DNA of 10,926 bases from an uncultured Bacteroides sp. (GCA_905201685.1 CAJKOW010000057.1:1-10926), one strand, 5' to 3'. Positions 1-6,370 are shown, numbered from the stretch's first letter. Notes: generated by a model from the sequence alone, not told the origin. Numbers and translations are program-made.

Positions 1-236
1 ATTGCGGCAACGTGATCTATGAAAACGGTGTGCAGAAGCTGCTGCTGACGGAAGCCGGTTATGTCACCTTAGCCAACAGCAAGTACCACTACTACCTGCA
101 GGACCATCAGGAAAACAACCGCGTGGTCATCGACCAGAACGGAACGGTGGAGGAAACGAACCATTACTACCCCTTCAGAGGTGTCTTCGCCAATACAACG
201 AATGCATTTCAGAGAATCTTTAGATTTATAATGTAG
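1..236 (+). pseudogene. Rhs/YD-repeat protein, truncated C-terminal end
   Basis: The reading frame is open from the left edge (the first full codon is at base 3) to a TAG at 234-236. It reads as the late core of a Bacteroides Rhs/YD-repeat protein: CGNVIYENG, then a tyrosine-rich stretch with YYLQDHQENNRVVI, then VEETNHYYPF. Such proteins form a large secreted or surface shell that carries a variable C-terminal toxin or effector. In intact relatives as I know them, the segment after YYPF-GG-VFA runs on for several dozen residues to a YDYGARxYD / DPxG core end. Here the protein leaves that pattern after FANTTN and stops 10 residues later (AFQRIFRFIM). The usual PFGG is also PFRG. The core therefore looks cut short by recombination or decay, and the DNA turns AT-rich at the same place. 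Family assignment is confident; whether the product still works cannot be told from this fragment. Confidence 0.75.
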
Positions 237-297
237 AAAATACCAACAATAAGCTAAGAATCAAACGTATCTATTAAAGGGTTAGACTGATGAAAGA

Positions 298-720
298 ATG
301 AAAAATATAATATTTATAATTTCATTGATAGCATGCTGCTATCCAAAGTTATTTGCACAACAAACAGACTCATTATCTGCAATAAATAATATATTGACCA
401 AATCTTGTCTAAAAGAAAAGATGAGTCGTGACGAAATGAATATGTTTGTATGCTTATACTCTGATTCTTTCACAAACAATATTGAACTATGTGAATTTCG
501 AAATGAAGCGTTGTTTGCTATAATGAATTCCGATAATTTAGATCTGTTCCTTTCGACATTGAAGAATCAAAAATCCCATATTCCACGAATATTATACGAT
601 TTAGCACATCCATTACATGATACTGTAAATGCAGATTCATGTATTTATAGATTGAAATATTTGAATAATATTGGAAACTTAGAAAAACAGATATTAAATA
701 TTCTAAGAACACTCAAATGA
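298..720 (+). CDS. Small exported protein of unknown function downstream of Rhs tail
   Basis: This gene encodes 140 residues that I do not recognise as a known family. The N-terminus is MKN followed by a hydrophobic run (residues 4-14). It can be read as a signal peptide cut after LFA (residue 20, before QQ, common in Bacteroidota) or as a lipoprotein signal with a lipobox-like L-I-A-C at 10-13; the sequence does not decide. The mature part is polar and mostly helical in appearance, with five cysteines including C13 and C14. The DNA is clearly more AT-rich than the genes to its right, matching the DNA that begins inside the broken Rhs end. This suggests both arrived or diverged together. Genes directly after an Rhs tip often encode the immunity partner of the toxin, so an orphan immunity or cargo protein is possible, but nothing in the protein proves it. 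The ATG at 298 is the only start preceding the hydrophobic segment. An intrinsic terminator follows 44 bases after the stop. Confidence 0.7.
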   Translation: MKNIIFIISLIACCYPKLFAQQTDSLSAINNILTKSCLKEKMSRDEMNMFVCLYSDSFTNNIELCEFRNEALFAIMNSDNLDLFLSTLKNQKSHIPRILYDLAHPLHDTVNADSCIYRLKYLNNIGNLEKQILNILRTLK

Positions 721-764
721 TACAAATACTTATATTTAAACCAAAGTATTAGAAATCTCCTTTC

Positions 765-811
765 AACAATCCTTGATTCAGAAGTTCATTCTGCTTCAAG
801 GATTGTTTTTT
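765..811 (+). terminator. Rho-independent terminator of the 298-720 gene
   Basis: A perfect 12-bp outer stem (AACAATCCTTGA at 765-776 with TCAAGGATTGTT at 796-807) encloses a 2x2 internal loop and a second 5-bp stem (CAGAA 779-783 with TTCTG 789-793), with a GTTCA loop. The stem runs straight into a T-run (806-811) on the plus strand. It therefore ends transcription of the gene at 298-720. On the minus strand the hairpin would also form in read-through from the lysO genes, but no T-run follows there. Confidence 0.88.
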
Positions 812-856
812 CTATCATCCCCGAAACTGGCTGATAACCTGTGATAGCCCTTAACA

Positions 857-1477
857 TCACAGACTACAAAACAACTTCACAAAGAAAGGTACGCTCAAGT
901 CGATCAGGATGCCATGAAAAATGGCTATCGGCATCATCTCCTTCCCCGAACAACGGGCAATGGAAGGCAGAAGGACGTCCATCGAATTGACACCTGCTGC
1001 CGAAATAGGTGCCAGACGGCCAAAGTATTTCCGTATCAGCGGTGCGCCTACCAGCGACATCATCTCGCGGATAATATTGCTCAGCAAAGCAATCGTACCC
1101 AGCTCGGTAGCCAGTTGCAGGCCGATAGAGGGCTCCTTGAACTGAGTGATCAGGATGGACGACAGCGAATAGTATGCGAATCCACTGCCCACTGCCATGC
1201 AATCGAACACGCTCCACTGGCTCAACAGCAAGCTGGCAATGGCCGAAAAAATCAGTGTACCGGTAATGGTGGCCAACGGAACCAGCAGCATCTTCGGACT
1301 TAGCTGCTTCAGCTCACTGCGCAAAACTTTATTACTGCCCAGTCCGATGCCCACCTGCAACATCAGCGCATAAAGGATGCAAAGCGACCAGTTGTGCATA
1401 TCAGCCTCCGGATGCCAGTAAGTTCCTGCCAGACATCCCACGGCAAAAATGGCAATAACGATCAGACTATTCTTCAT
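857..1477 (-). CDS. lysO: LysO-family lysine exporter, C-terminal part (separate gene)
   Basis: The product (206 residues) matches the C-terminal two thirds of the E. coli L-lysine exporter LysO (YbjE, former DUF340), an inner-membrane carrier that expels lysine and the toxic analogue thialysine. The key family stretches are visible: GSGFAYYSLSSILI (97-110, E. coli has ASGFGWYSLSGILL), an LATELGT..NIIREMM helix with acidic and basic residues inside the membrane (122-140), AGVNSMDVLLP (161-171) and the terminal MPIAIFHGILIDLSVPF (182-198). There are about five or six membrane segments. I chose ATG 1477 because an AAAGGAGAGG stretch precedes it and the extra 21 residues of a longer frame are polar and run through the upstream gene. 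The start overlaps the end of that gene by 11 bases, so the two are probably translationally coupled. Together the two products are 301 residues, very near the 299 of one-piece LysO. Confidence 0.85.
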   Translation of the reverse strand: MKNSLIVIAIFAVGCLAGTYWHPEADMHNWSLCILYALMLQVGIGLGSNKVLRSELKQLSPKMLLVPLATITGTLIFSAIASLLLSQWSVFDCMAVGSGFAYYSLSSILITQFKEPSIGLQLATELGTIALLSNIIREMMSLVGAPLIRKYFGRLAPISAAGVNSMDVLLPSIARCSGKEMMPIAIFHGILIDLSVPFFVKLFCSL

Positions 1478-1754
1478 TTCTTTCCTCTCCTTTCTTGAAA
1501 AACAATTGAAATACGATACGGGCTGCCACGATGCTGCCACTCAAACTTAAAACGGCCAGTATAGCTGCCTGCCATCCGAATCGTCCCAAATTGTCCACAA
1601 TCAGACGATTCGACCCGATGGACAATCCCAACACAAAAAGCAAGGCAAATACGGTCAGCGAAGTAGTTTTCTCAATCTTCTGAAGAAACTTTCCTTCGTG
1701 CAGAAAATGGCCGATAACAAAACCAGCCAACATAGTAGATATAATGCTGAACAT
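1467..1754 (-). CDS. LysO-family lysine exporter, N-terminal part (separate gene)
   Basis: This 95-residue membrane protein begins MFSIISTMLAGFVIGH and has three hydrophobic segments (about 2-18, 32-48 and 61-84). It includes FVLGLSIGSNRLIVDNL, which corresponds to the FFMGISLAFLDNL region of E. coli LysO, and it ends in a charged tail KKGEERNEE. It is thus the N-terminal third of the exporter made as its own polypeptide. Its stop codon lies inside the start region of the second half (11-base overlap, different reading frame). I believe this split arrangement is usual in Bacteroides annotation rather than a fresh frameshift, because the second gene has its own strong ribosome-binding site. 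The start at 1754 is the only ATG before the first membrane segment and has an AT-rich, SD-less upstream region. A long structured leader precedes it (1755-2040). Confidence 0.8.
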   Translation of the reverse strand: MFSIISTMLAGFVIGHFLHEGKFLQKIEKTTSLTVFALLFVLGLSIGSNRLIVDNLGRFGWQAAILAVLSLSGSIVAARIVFQLFFKKGEERNEE

Positions 1755-2040
1755 AACTTTTGATTACAAGAAAAAAGTTGTGGTAAATTTTATAGCACAC
1801 ACATCATCGGATCCCGATGTAAAGCAGGACCTGAATAGGTAACTCCCCCTCTGTCTGCAATAAAGACAGGAAGGAGGAGATTATAAAAAAATTACATGGA
1901 GAGTCGGACTTAGATAAAACCACTGAACCAGTGCACATGCACCGTCTGCTGGCTGTCTGTACCATTCTGCTGGCAGACAGGCCGATAGGACGTGTAAAAA
2001 GTATAATTCATCATCTGGTTCATAAGTTTCTTTCTGTTTT
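1755..2040 (-). promoter_or_regulatory. Long structured 5' leader of the lysO genes (candidate attenuator or riboregulator)
   Basis: The only clear promoter for lysO lies about 290 bases upstream, so the transcript starts near 2040 with a long leader. Reading in the minus direction it holds a 37-codon open frame (2023-1910), then a T-rich stretch, then a hairpin at 1879-1843. In that hairpin CTCCTCCT pairs with AGGGGGAG and CTGTCT with AGACAG, with a two-base bulge. A further hairpin at about 1820-1806 pairs CATCGG with CCGATG. The complementary words occur twice: CTGTCTG (1980-1974), CAGACAG (1959-1953), CTGTCT (1869-1864) and GCAGACAG (1858-1851), so alternative pairings are possible. One pair in the big hairpin is U-G on the minus strand but a C-A mismatch on the plus strand, which favours the minus RNA. 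I do not recognise the lysine riboswitch consensus. With the promoters on either side this accounts for the gene-free interval 1755-2304. Confidence 0.5.
1910..2023 (-). CDS. Putative 37-residue leader peptide upstream of lysO
   Basis: An ATG at 2023 opens a frame of 37 codons ending in TAA at 1910. It lies about 17 bases downstream of the predicted transcription start and is preceded by an AGAAAGAAAC purine stretch. The peptide begins MNQMMNYTFYTSYRP and contains two QQ pairs, VHVHW and no lysine at all. Its codons overlap the first hairpin words of the leader (CTGTCTG 1980-1974 and CAGACAG 1959-1953), so translation would change the folding downstream. The absence of lysine argues against a classical lysine-starvation attenuator. 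I recognise no homologue. It could equally be a chance frame in a structured RNA. Confidence 0.35.
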   Translation of the reverse strand: MNQMMNYTFYTSYRPVCQQNGTDSQQTVHVHWFSGFI

Positions 2041-2046
2041 CGGCGG

Positions 2047-2078
2047 CAAAGGTAGAACTTTTCTGCATATATTCCAAA
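2047..2078 (-). promoter_or_regulatory. Bacteroides-type promoter for lysO
   Basis: On the minus strand, TTTG (2078-2075) is followed after exactly 20 bases by TACCTTTG (2054-2047), a full match to TTTG-N19-21-TAnnTTTG recognised by the Bacteroides primary sigma factor. Transcription would start near 2040, about 286 bases before the first lysO codon and about 17 before the leader open frame. Confidence 0.8.
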
Positions 2079-2218
2079 TAAATATTCATTTTTAATTGCG
2101 CCACTAACTTTTTCAGGTTTAGTATTTACTAATGGGTGCTCGGATTACCTTCCACGGTATATTTCCGTATAATCCCACACCTAAAGCAGAAGAAACTGCT
2201 CGCATAACTTTTACGCCG

Positions 2219-2230
2219 GCTGCCGGCAGC
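2219..2230. promoter_or_regulatory. 12-bp perfect palindrome between the divergent lysO and MATE promoters
   Basis: GCTGCCGGCAGC is a perfect 12-bp palindrome and is extended on the left by another GCCGGC (2215-2220). It sits 22 bases upstream of the -33 box of the MATE promoter and well behind the lysO promoter. Its position suits a binding site for a regulator of the efflux operon, but it is short and could be chance in GC-rich DNA. Confidence 0.3.
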
Positions 2231-2251
2231 TTAAAAACTTTCTTCCGAACA

Positions 2252-2283
2252 TTTGTGTATCTGGTACGCATGACGTAATTTTG
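2252..2283 (+). promoter_or_regulatory. Bacteroides-type promoter for the MATE-glycerate kinase operon
   Basis: TTTG (2252-2255) is followed after 20 bases by TAATTTTG (2276-2283), a complete consensus match. The start of transcription would fall near 2290. This places the longer TTG-started reading (2281) inside the -7 box and supports ATG 2305 as the true start, with a leader of only about 15 bases and no Shine-Dalgarno sequence. Confidence 0.85.
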
Positions 2284-2304
2284 GCACAATTTACAATCAT
2301 ACCA

Positions 2305-3681
2305 ATGCGCATTACCAATCAAGGAAATCTGACGGAAGGAAGCATTACGGGAACCATGCTCCGCTTTGCCTTTCCGCTGATGCTGGGCAACCTGCTGCAG
2401 CAGTGCTACAACATAGCCGACACGCTCATCGTTGGCCGCGTGCTGGGTGCCCAAGCATTGGCCGCGGTTGGCTCGTCGTATGCCCTCATCGTATTTGTAA
2501 CATCAGTCTTCATCGGGCTTTGCATGGGATGCAGCGCTGTGTTCTCCATGCAATATGGCGCACGCGATCTGGCAGCCATGCGGCGTAGCATCTTTTCCGC
2601 CATGCTGATTGTCGGTGGTGTCACCCTCCTGCTCAACATTATATCGCTGGCCTTTCTGACTCCTATCATCCGCCTGCTGCAAACACCGGCCGAAGTCGAA
2701 CAGATGACCTACTGCTATCTGTTCATCGTCTTTCTGGGCATGATACCGGTCTGCATCTACAACTTCTATGCTTTTCTGCTCCGTGCCATAGGCAATTCGG
2801 TCGTACCACTGGTATTTCTGCTGGTATCGGTTGTCCTCAACATCGGGCTCGACCTTGCTCTGATGCTTGGTCTGGGCATGGGAGTGGAAGGAGCTGCCTG
2901 GGCCACGGTAATAGCGCAAACCGTAGCCGCCATAGGGCTGTATGCCTACACACGCAGCCATTTCCCCGAACTTCGGCTGTCGCAAGCCGACCGTGTGACC
3001 GACTTCCGTTCCATCCGCCGCATCGCTTCCTACTCGTTCCTGACGTGTGTGCAGCAATCGGTCATGAACTTCGGCATCCTGATGGTGCAAGGCTTGGTCA
3101 ATACGTTTGGCACCGCCGTCATGGCTGCCTTCGCCGCTGCGGTCAAGATAGACTCTTTCGCCTACATGCCCGTGCAGGATTTTGGCAACGCCTTCTCCAC
3201 CTTCATCGCCCAAAACTACGGTGCCGGCCGGCACGAACGCATCCGTCGTGGCATCCGCAGCGCCGTGGTGCTGACTACCGTTTTCGCCCTGCTGGTTTCG
3301 GCTGCCGTCTTTGTCTTGTCGCCATGGCTGATGTCGCTGTTTGTTCCACCCTCCGAAACCGGCATCATCGCCATAGGCGTAGAGTATCTCCGCATCGAAG
3401 GCAGCTTCTATGTAGGCATCGGCTACCTGTTTCTGCTCTACGGTTTCTACCGTGCCGTAGCCCTACCCTCCATGTCGGTAGTTCTGACCGTCATTTCATT
3501 AGGCAGCCGCGTGTTACTGGCCTACGTGCTGGCAGCCATTCCTTCGGTGGGCTACACCGGCATCTGGTGGTCGGTACCCATTGGCTGGGCACTGGCCGAC
3601 GTGGCTGGCGTATGGTACTACCGGCGAAAACTGTCCGACCGGCTGCGCCCAACAGACTGCACAGCATCGTGTTCACCCTAA
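2305..3681 (+). CDS. MATE family multidrug/cation efflux transporter
   Basis: The product (458 residues) is a MATE-family membrane antiporter, which exports cationic drugs or other small compounds in exchange for Na+ or H+ across the inner membrane. The N-terminus shows the family hallmarks: LTEGSITGTMLRFAFPLMLGN, then QQCYNIADTLIVGRVLG, where the membrane-embedded aspartate lies in helix 1-2, and GCSAVFSMQYGARD. The second half repeats the plan (SYSFLTCVQQSVMNFGILM; DSFAYMPVQDFGNAFSTFIAQNYGAGRHERI). About twelve hydrophobic segments and the length fit the family's 440-460 residues. It belongs to the broad DinF/MepA-like branch, but a substrate cannot be read from the sequence. ATG 2305 is favoured because the upstream TTG lies in the promoter. 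Glycerate kinase follows after 14 bases, so the two are co-transcribed. The C-terminal tail, rich in Arg and Cys, is cytoplasmic. Confidence 0.9.
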   Translation: MRITNQGNLTEGSITGTMLRFAFPLMLGNLLQQCYNIADTLIVGRVLGAQALAAVGSSYALIVFVTSVFIGLCMGCSAVFSMQYGARDLAAMRRSIFSAMLIVGGVTLLLNIISLAFLTPIIRLLQTPAEVEQMTYCYLFIVFLGMIPVCIYNFYAFLLRAIGNSVVPLVFLLVSVVLNIGLDLALMLGLGMGVEGAAWATVIAQTVAAIGLYAYTRSHFPELRLSQADRVTDFRSIRRIASYSFLTCVQQSVMNFGILMVQGLVNTFGTAVMAAFAAAVKIDSFAYMPVQDFGNAFSTFIAQNYGAGRHERIRRGIRSAVVLTTVFALLVSAAVFVLSPWLMSLFVPPSETGIIAIGVEYLRIEGSFYVGIGYLFLLYGFYRAVALPSMSVVLTVISLGSRVLLAYVLAAIPSVGYTGIWWSVPIGWALADVAGVWYYRRKLSDRLRPTDCTASCSP

Positions 3682-3695
3682 TCATCCGTTCACTC

Positions 3696-4853
3696 ATGAG
3701 AAAAGTAATTCTTGCCATTGATTCCTTTAAAGGCTGCCTCAGTTCGAAAGAGGCTGAAACAGCCGCCGCACAGGGCATACGCCACGCATTCCCCACGTGC
3801 GAAACCATCTGCCTGCCCGTGGCCGACGGCGGAGAAGGCATGCAGAGAGTCCTGACCGAAGCCTTGAACGGCCAGGAAATCCGGTTGTCAGCCCACGACC
3901 CGTTGATGCAGATACGCCAGACGGCATACGGTCTGTCGGGCGACGGTACAACGGCTTTCATCGAAATGGCCGCCATCAGCGGGCTACCGTTAGTTCCGCT
4001 CCGGCAGCGCAATCCGTCGCTGACCACCACCTACGGAACGGGCGAACTGATCAAAGATGCCCTGAACCGGGGTTGCCGCCACTTCGTCATCGGATTGGGA
4101 GGCAGTGCCACCAACGATGCCGGACTGGGCATGCTGCAAGCCTTGGGATTCCGCTTCCGGGACAGGTACGGAAACGAATTAGGCAAAGCCCAACCCATGT
4201 GCGGGCAACTGCTGAGCGAGATTGCCGTCATTGACTCCTCCACCGCCCTGCCCGCATTGCGCGAAGCCCGCTTCACTGCTGCCTGCGATGTACGCAATCC
4301 GTTCTTCGGTCCCGAAGGAGCCGCCTGCATCTTTGCCCCGCAAAAGGGAGCAGACCCGGAAATGGTGGCAGCATTGGACAAAGGGCTGCAACACCTGGCG
4401 CAAGTCATCCGGCAGACCACCGGACGCGACATCGCCACCTTGCCCGGCGCCGGAGCAGCCGGAGGCATGGGAGGCACCCTGTCTGCCCTGCTCAACGCCG
4501 AACTGAAACCCGGCATAGACTTGCTGCTCGACCTGACGGACTTTGACCGGCTGATTGAAGGTGCCGACCTCATCATCACCGGCGAAGGGAAATCGGACCG
4601 CCAGACGGTGATGGGCAAAGTTCCGTCGGGCATCCTGAAACGGGCCAGCCGGCAAGGCATCCCCGTCGTCCTCGTATCCGGCAGCATCGAAGATGCCGAC
4701 ATTCTGAATCGGGCCGGCTTCCGTGCCGCCTTCTCCATCACTCCGGCTCCGATGTCTTTGGAAGAAGCCATGCAACCGTCCACGGCCTGCCGAAACATCA
4801 TGCAGACCGTCGAACAGATCTGCAGGATATGGGACGGAACGTCTGTTTTATAA
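3696..4853 (+). CDS. Glycerate kinase (GK-II / GarK-GlxK type)
   Basis: The enzyme (385 residues; E. coli GarK and GlxK about 381) phosphorylates D-glycerate with ATP, giving 2-phosphoglycerate in the bacterial class, and so returns glycerate from sugar-acid or serine breakdown to glycolysis in the cytoplasm. Motifs in order: DSFKG (9-13), VADGGEG (42-48), GTGELI (115-120), GLGGSATNDAG (133-143), CDVRNPFFGPEGA (197-209), a glycine-rich GAGAAGGMGG (251-260) and TGEGKSDRQTVMGKVP (295-310). All belong to family PF02595. The start is ATG 3696: the frame is open far upstream, but that part overlaps the MATE gene and the homologous protein begins MRKVILAIDSFKG. It lies 14 bases after the MATE stop, so it depends on the same promoter. 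A functional tie between the two genes is not evident. The gene ends 211 bases from the convergent DUF1015 gene, with the shared hairpin element between. Confidence 0.93.
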   Translation: MRKVILAIDSFKGCLSSKEAETAAAQGIRHAFPTCETICLPVADGGEGMQRVLTEALNGQEIRLSAHDPLMQIRQTAYGLSGDGTTAFIEMAAISGLPLVPLRQRNPSLTTTYGTGELIKDALNRGCRHFVIGLGGSATNDAGLGMLQALGFRFRDRYGNELGKAQPMCGQLLSEIAVIDSSTALPALREARFTAACDVRNPFFGPEGAACIFAPQKGADPEMVAALDKGLQHLAQVIRQTTGRDIATLPGAGAAGGMGGTLSALLNAELKPGIDLLLDLTDFDRLIEGADLIITGEGKSDRQTVMGKVPSGILKRASRQGIPVVLVSGSIEDADILNRAGFRAAFSITPAPMSLEEAMQPSTACRNIMQTVEQICRIWDGTSVL

Positions 4854-4884
4854 AGTCTTCCACTGCTACAAGCATAAATGGGCA

Positions 4885-5028
4885 TAAAAAGAGAGTGTAT
4901 CAAATGAAGAAACGGCTTTTTCAGGCACGGATTACACGGAGATTCACGGATTGTTCATTCATATTCCTCCGTGTAACCCTGTGCTCATAGCTACATAAGC
5001 CAGTTATTCTTCCCTTGATACACCCTCT
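4885..5028 (-). terminator. Nested long hairpin with T-run: terminator of the ser operon and repeat-like element
   Basis: Bases 4890-4918 pair with 4997-5028: AGAGAGTGTATCAA on the left faces TTGATACACCCTCT on the right, with few mismatches and a one-base bulge. A second pairing lies inside: GCACGGATTACACGGAG (4925-4941) with CTCCGTGTAACCCTGTGC (4967-4984). The whole folds as one imperfect hairpin of about 139 bases. On the minus strand it ends CTCTCTTTTT, an intrinsic-terminator-like T-run, and two of three outer mismatches become G-U pairs in that strand. It therefore most likely ends the serC-serA-DUF1015 transcript. The plus strand has no T-run, so its role for the glycerate kinase gene is less clear. 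The inner arms belong to a repeat seen elsewhere in the window. Confidence 0.65.
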
Positions 5029-5064
5029 ATATACTCGGCGTCAAGTAACGACACAGACTTCTCT

Positions 5065-6312
5065 TTAAGAAAGCTTGTGGATAACCAATCCCGAACGCAG
5101 CTTCGGTTCGAACCACGTTGTCTTGGGTGGCATGATGTTGCCCGTATCGGCAATGTCCATCAGTTGCTTCATGCTGACCGGATAGAGTGCCAGCGCCATC
5201 TTCATCTCGCCACTGTCCACACGACGCTTCAGTTCGCCCAACCCACGGATGCCACCAACAAAGTCGATGCGCTTGTCCGAACGCAGGTCCTTGATACCCA
5301 ATATCTCATCGAGAATCAGGTTGGAAGAAATCGTCACGTCAAGCACCCCGATCGGGTCGTTGTCGTCGTACGTACCCGGCTTGGCAGTCAGACTGTACCA
5401 CTTGCCGTCTAAATAAAGCGAGAAGTTGTGCAGACAAGTCGGCTTGTAAATCTCGGTACCCTTCTCCTCGACATCGAAATGACGGCTTACCGCTTCAAGG
5501 AACTGTGCAGGGGTCAGACCATTCAGATCCTTCACGACACGGTTGTAGTCGATAATCGTCAGCTGGTTGGCAGGGAAGCATACCGCCATGAAGTAGTTGT
5601 ACTCTTCATCGCCCCGATGGTTCGGGTTCTGCTTCGCCTTCTCGGCACCGACCAACGCGGCAGCGGCACTGCGGTGATGTCCGTCGGCAATGTAGAGGGC
5701 CGGCATCTTGGCAAACTCGCGGGTTACAATAGCCATGTCTTCCGGACGGTCGATAATCCAGAACGTATGTCCGAAGCCGTCGTCAGGAGCCACGAAGTCG
5801 TAAACGGGCGGTTGTGCCGTATAGCGGGCAATCAGCGCATCGAGCGTCTTGTTGTCGGGATAGGCAAAAAAGACCGGCTCGATGTTCGCATTGTTCACAC
5901 GGACGTGCTTCATGCGGTCTTCTTCCTTGTCGCGGCGGGTCAGCTCGTGCTTCTTGATGACTCCGTTCATGTAGTCGGGCACGTAAGCGCCTACCACCAG
6001 TCCGAACTGCGTCTTGCCATTCATCGTCTGGGCATAGATGTAATAGTTTTCTTGCTCGTCCTGCACCAGCCAGCCTTTATCCTGGAATTTCTGGAAATTC
6101 TCAGCAGCCTTCTGGTAAACACGCGGATCGTGTTCGTCGGTGCCTACAGGAAAGTCTATCTCGGGCTTGATGATGTGGTAGAGCGACATCTCATTGCCTT
6201 CGGCCTCGGCACGTGCTTCTTCAGAGTTCAACACGTCGTATGGGCGGGAAGCTACTTTTTCCACCAGCTCTTTGGGGGGACGGAGTCCCTTGAATGGTTT
6301 GATTGTTGCCAT
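5065..6312 (-). CDS. DUF1015 family protein in the serine biosynthesis operon (possible ParB-fold serine kinase relative)
   Basis: The protein (415 residues, a usual length for DUF1015) shows the family marks: the N-terminal FKGLRPP and SRPYDVL (22-28), KHELTRRDKEEDR (121-133), ADGHHRSAAA (209-218) and a conserved C-terminal half with IDFVGGIRGLGEL (349-361). It has no signal peptide and should be cytosolic. Its reaction is not established to my knowledge. The D-G-H-H-R motif resembles that of free-serine kinases of the ParB/Srx fold (archaeal SerK, staphylococcal SbnI). It sits 58 bases behind serA in a serC-serA-DUF1015 operon with no serB. I infer a role in serine/phosphoserine conversion; a regulatory role is an alternative. 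The start at 6312 has no Shine-Dalgarno sequence but matches the family's N-terminus. A large hairpin terminator follows. Confidence 0.85.
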   Translation of the reverse strand: MATIKPFKGLRPPKELVEKVASRPYDVLNSEEARAEAEGNEMSLYHIIKPEIDFPVGTDEHDPRVYQKAAENFQKFQDKGWLVQDEQENYYIYAQTMNGKTQFGLVVGAYVPDYMNGVIKKHELTRRDKEEDRMKHVRVNNANIEPVFFAYPDNKTLDALIARYTAQPPVYDFVAPDDGFGHTFWIIDRPEDMAIVTREFAKMPALYIADGHHRSAAAALVGAEKAKQNPNHRGDEEYNYFMAVCFPANQLTIIDYNRVVKDLNGLTPAQFLEAVSRHFDVEEKGTEIYKPTCLHNFSLYLDGKWYSLTAKPGTYDDNDPIGVLDVTISSNLILDEILGIKDLRSDKRIDFVGGIRGLGELKRRVDSGEMKMALALYPVSMKQLMDIADTGNIMPPKTTWFEPKLRSGLVIHKLS

Positions 6313-6370
6313 AAATACTCAGTTTTCTTTTAAAGTTGTTTTCATTCTACGTTTAAAGGCAAGCACTGTT

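Noticed and set aside
1478..1540. Longer start of the second lysO gene (MAASWQP...)
   Set aside because: The extra residues overlap the first lysO gene, are polar, and the internal ATG has a Shine-Dalgarno sequence.
1843..1879. Hairpin upstream of lysO read as an intrinsic terminator
   Set aside because: No T-run follows it on either strand, so it is more likely part of a structured leader than a simple terminator.
1755..2040. Lysine (L-box) riboswitch before lysO
   Set aside because: I could not find the conserved L-box core sequences; the leader is also shorter on conserved purine-rich elements than known examples.
2281..2304. TTG start giving eight more residues for the MATE protein
   Set aside because: The TTG is part of the promoter -7 box, so it cannot be in the transcript.
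2503..3234. Long minus-strand open frame (243 codons) opposite the MATE gene
   Set aside because: It is antisense to a clearly recognised transporter, has an unlikely composition rich in His, Asp and Gln, and has no start signals.
4031..4903. Minus-strand open frame (290 codons) opposite glycerate kinase
   Set aside because: Antisense of GC-rich coding DNA; its Ser/Pro/Arg-rich composition is typical of shadow frames.
5428..6333. Plus-strand open frame (301 codons) opposite DUF1015
   Set aside because: Mirror frame of a conserved gene, with no promoter or ribosome-binding signal.
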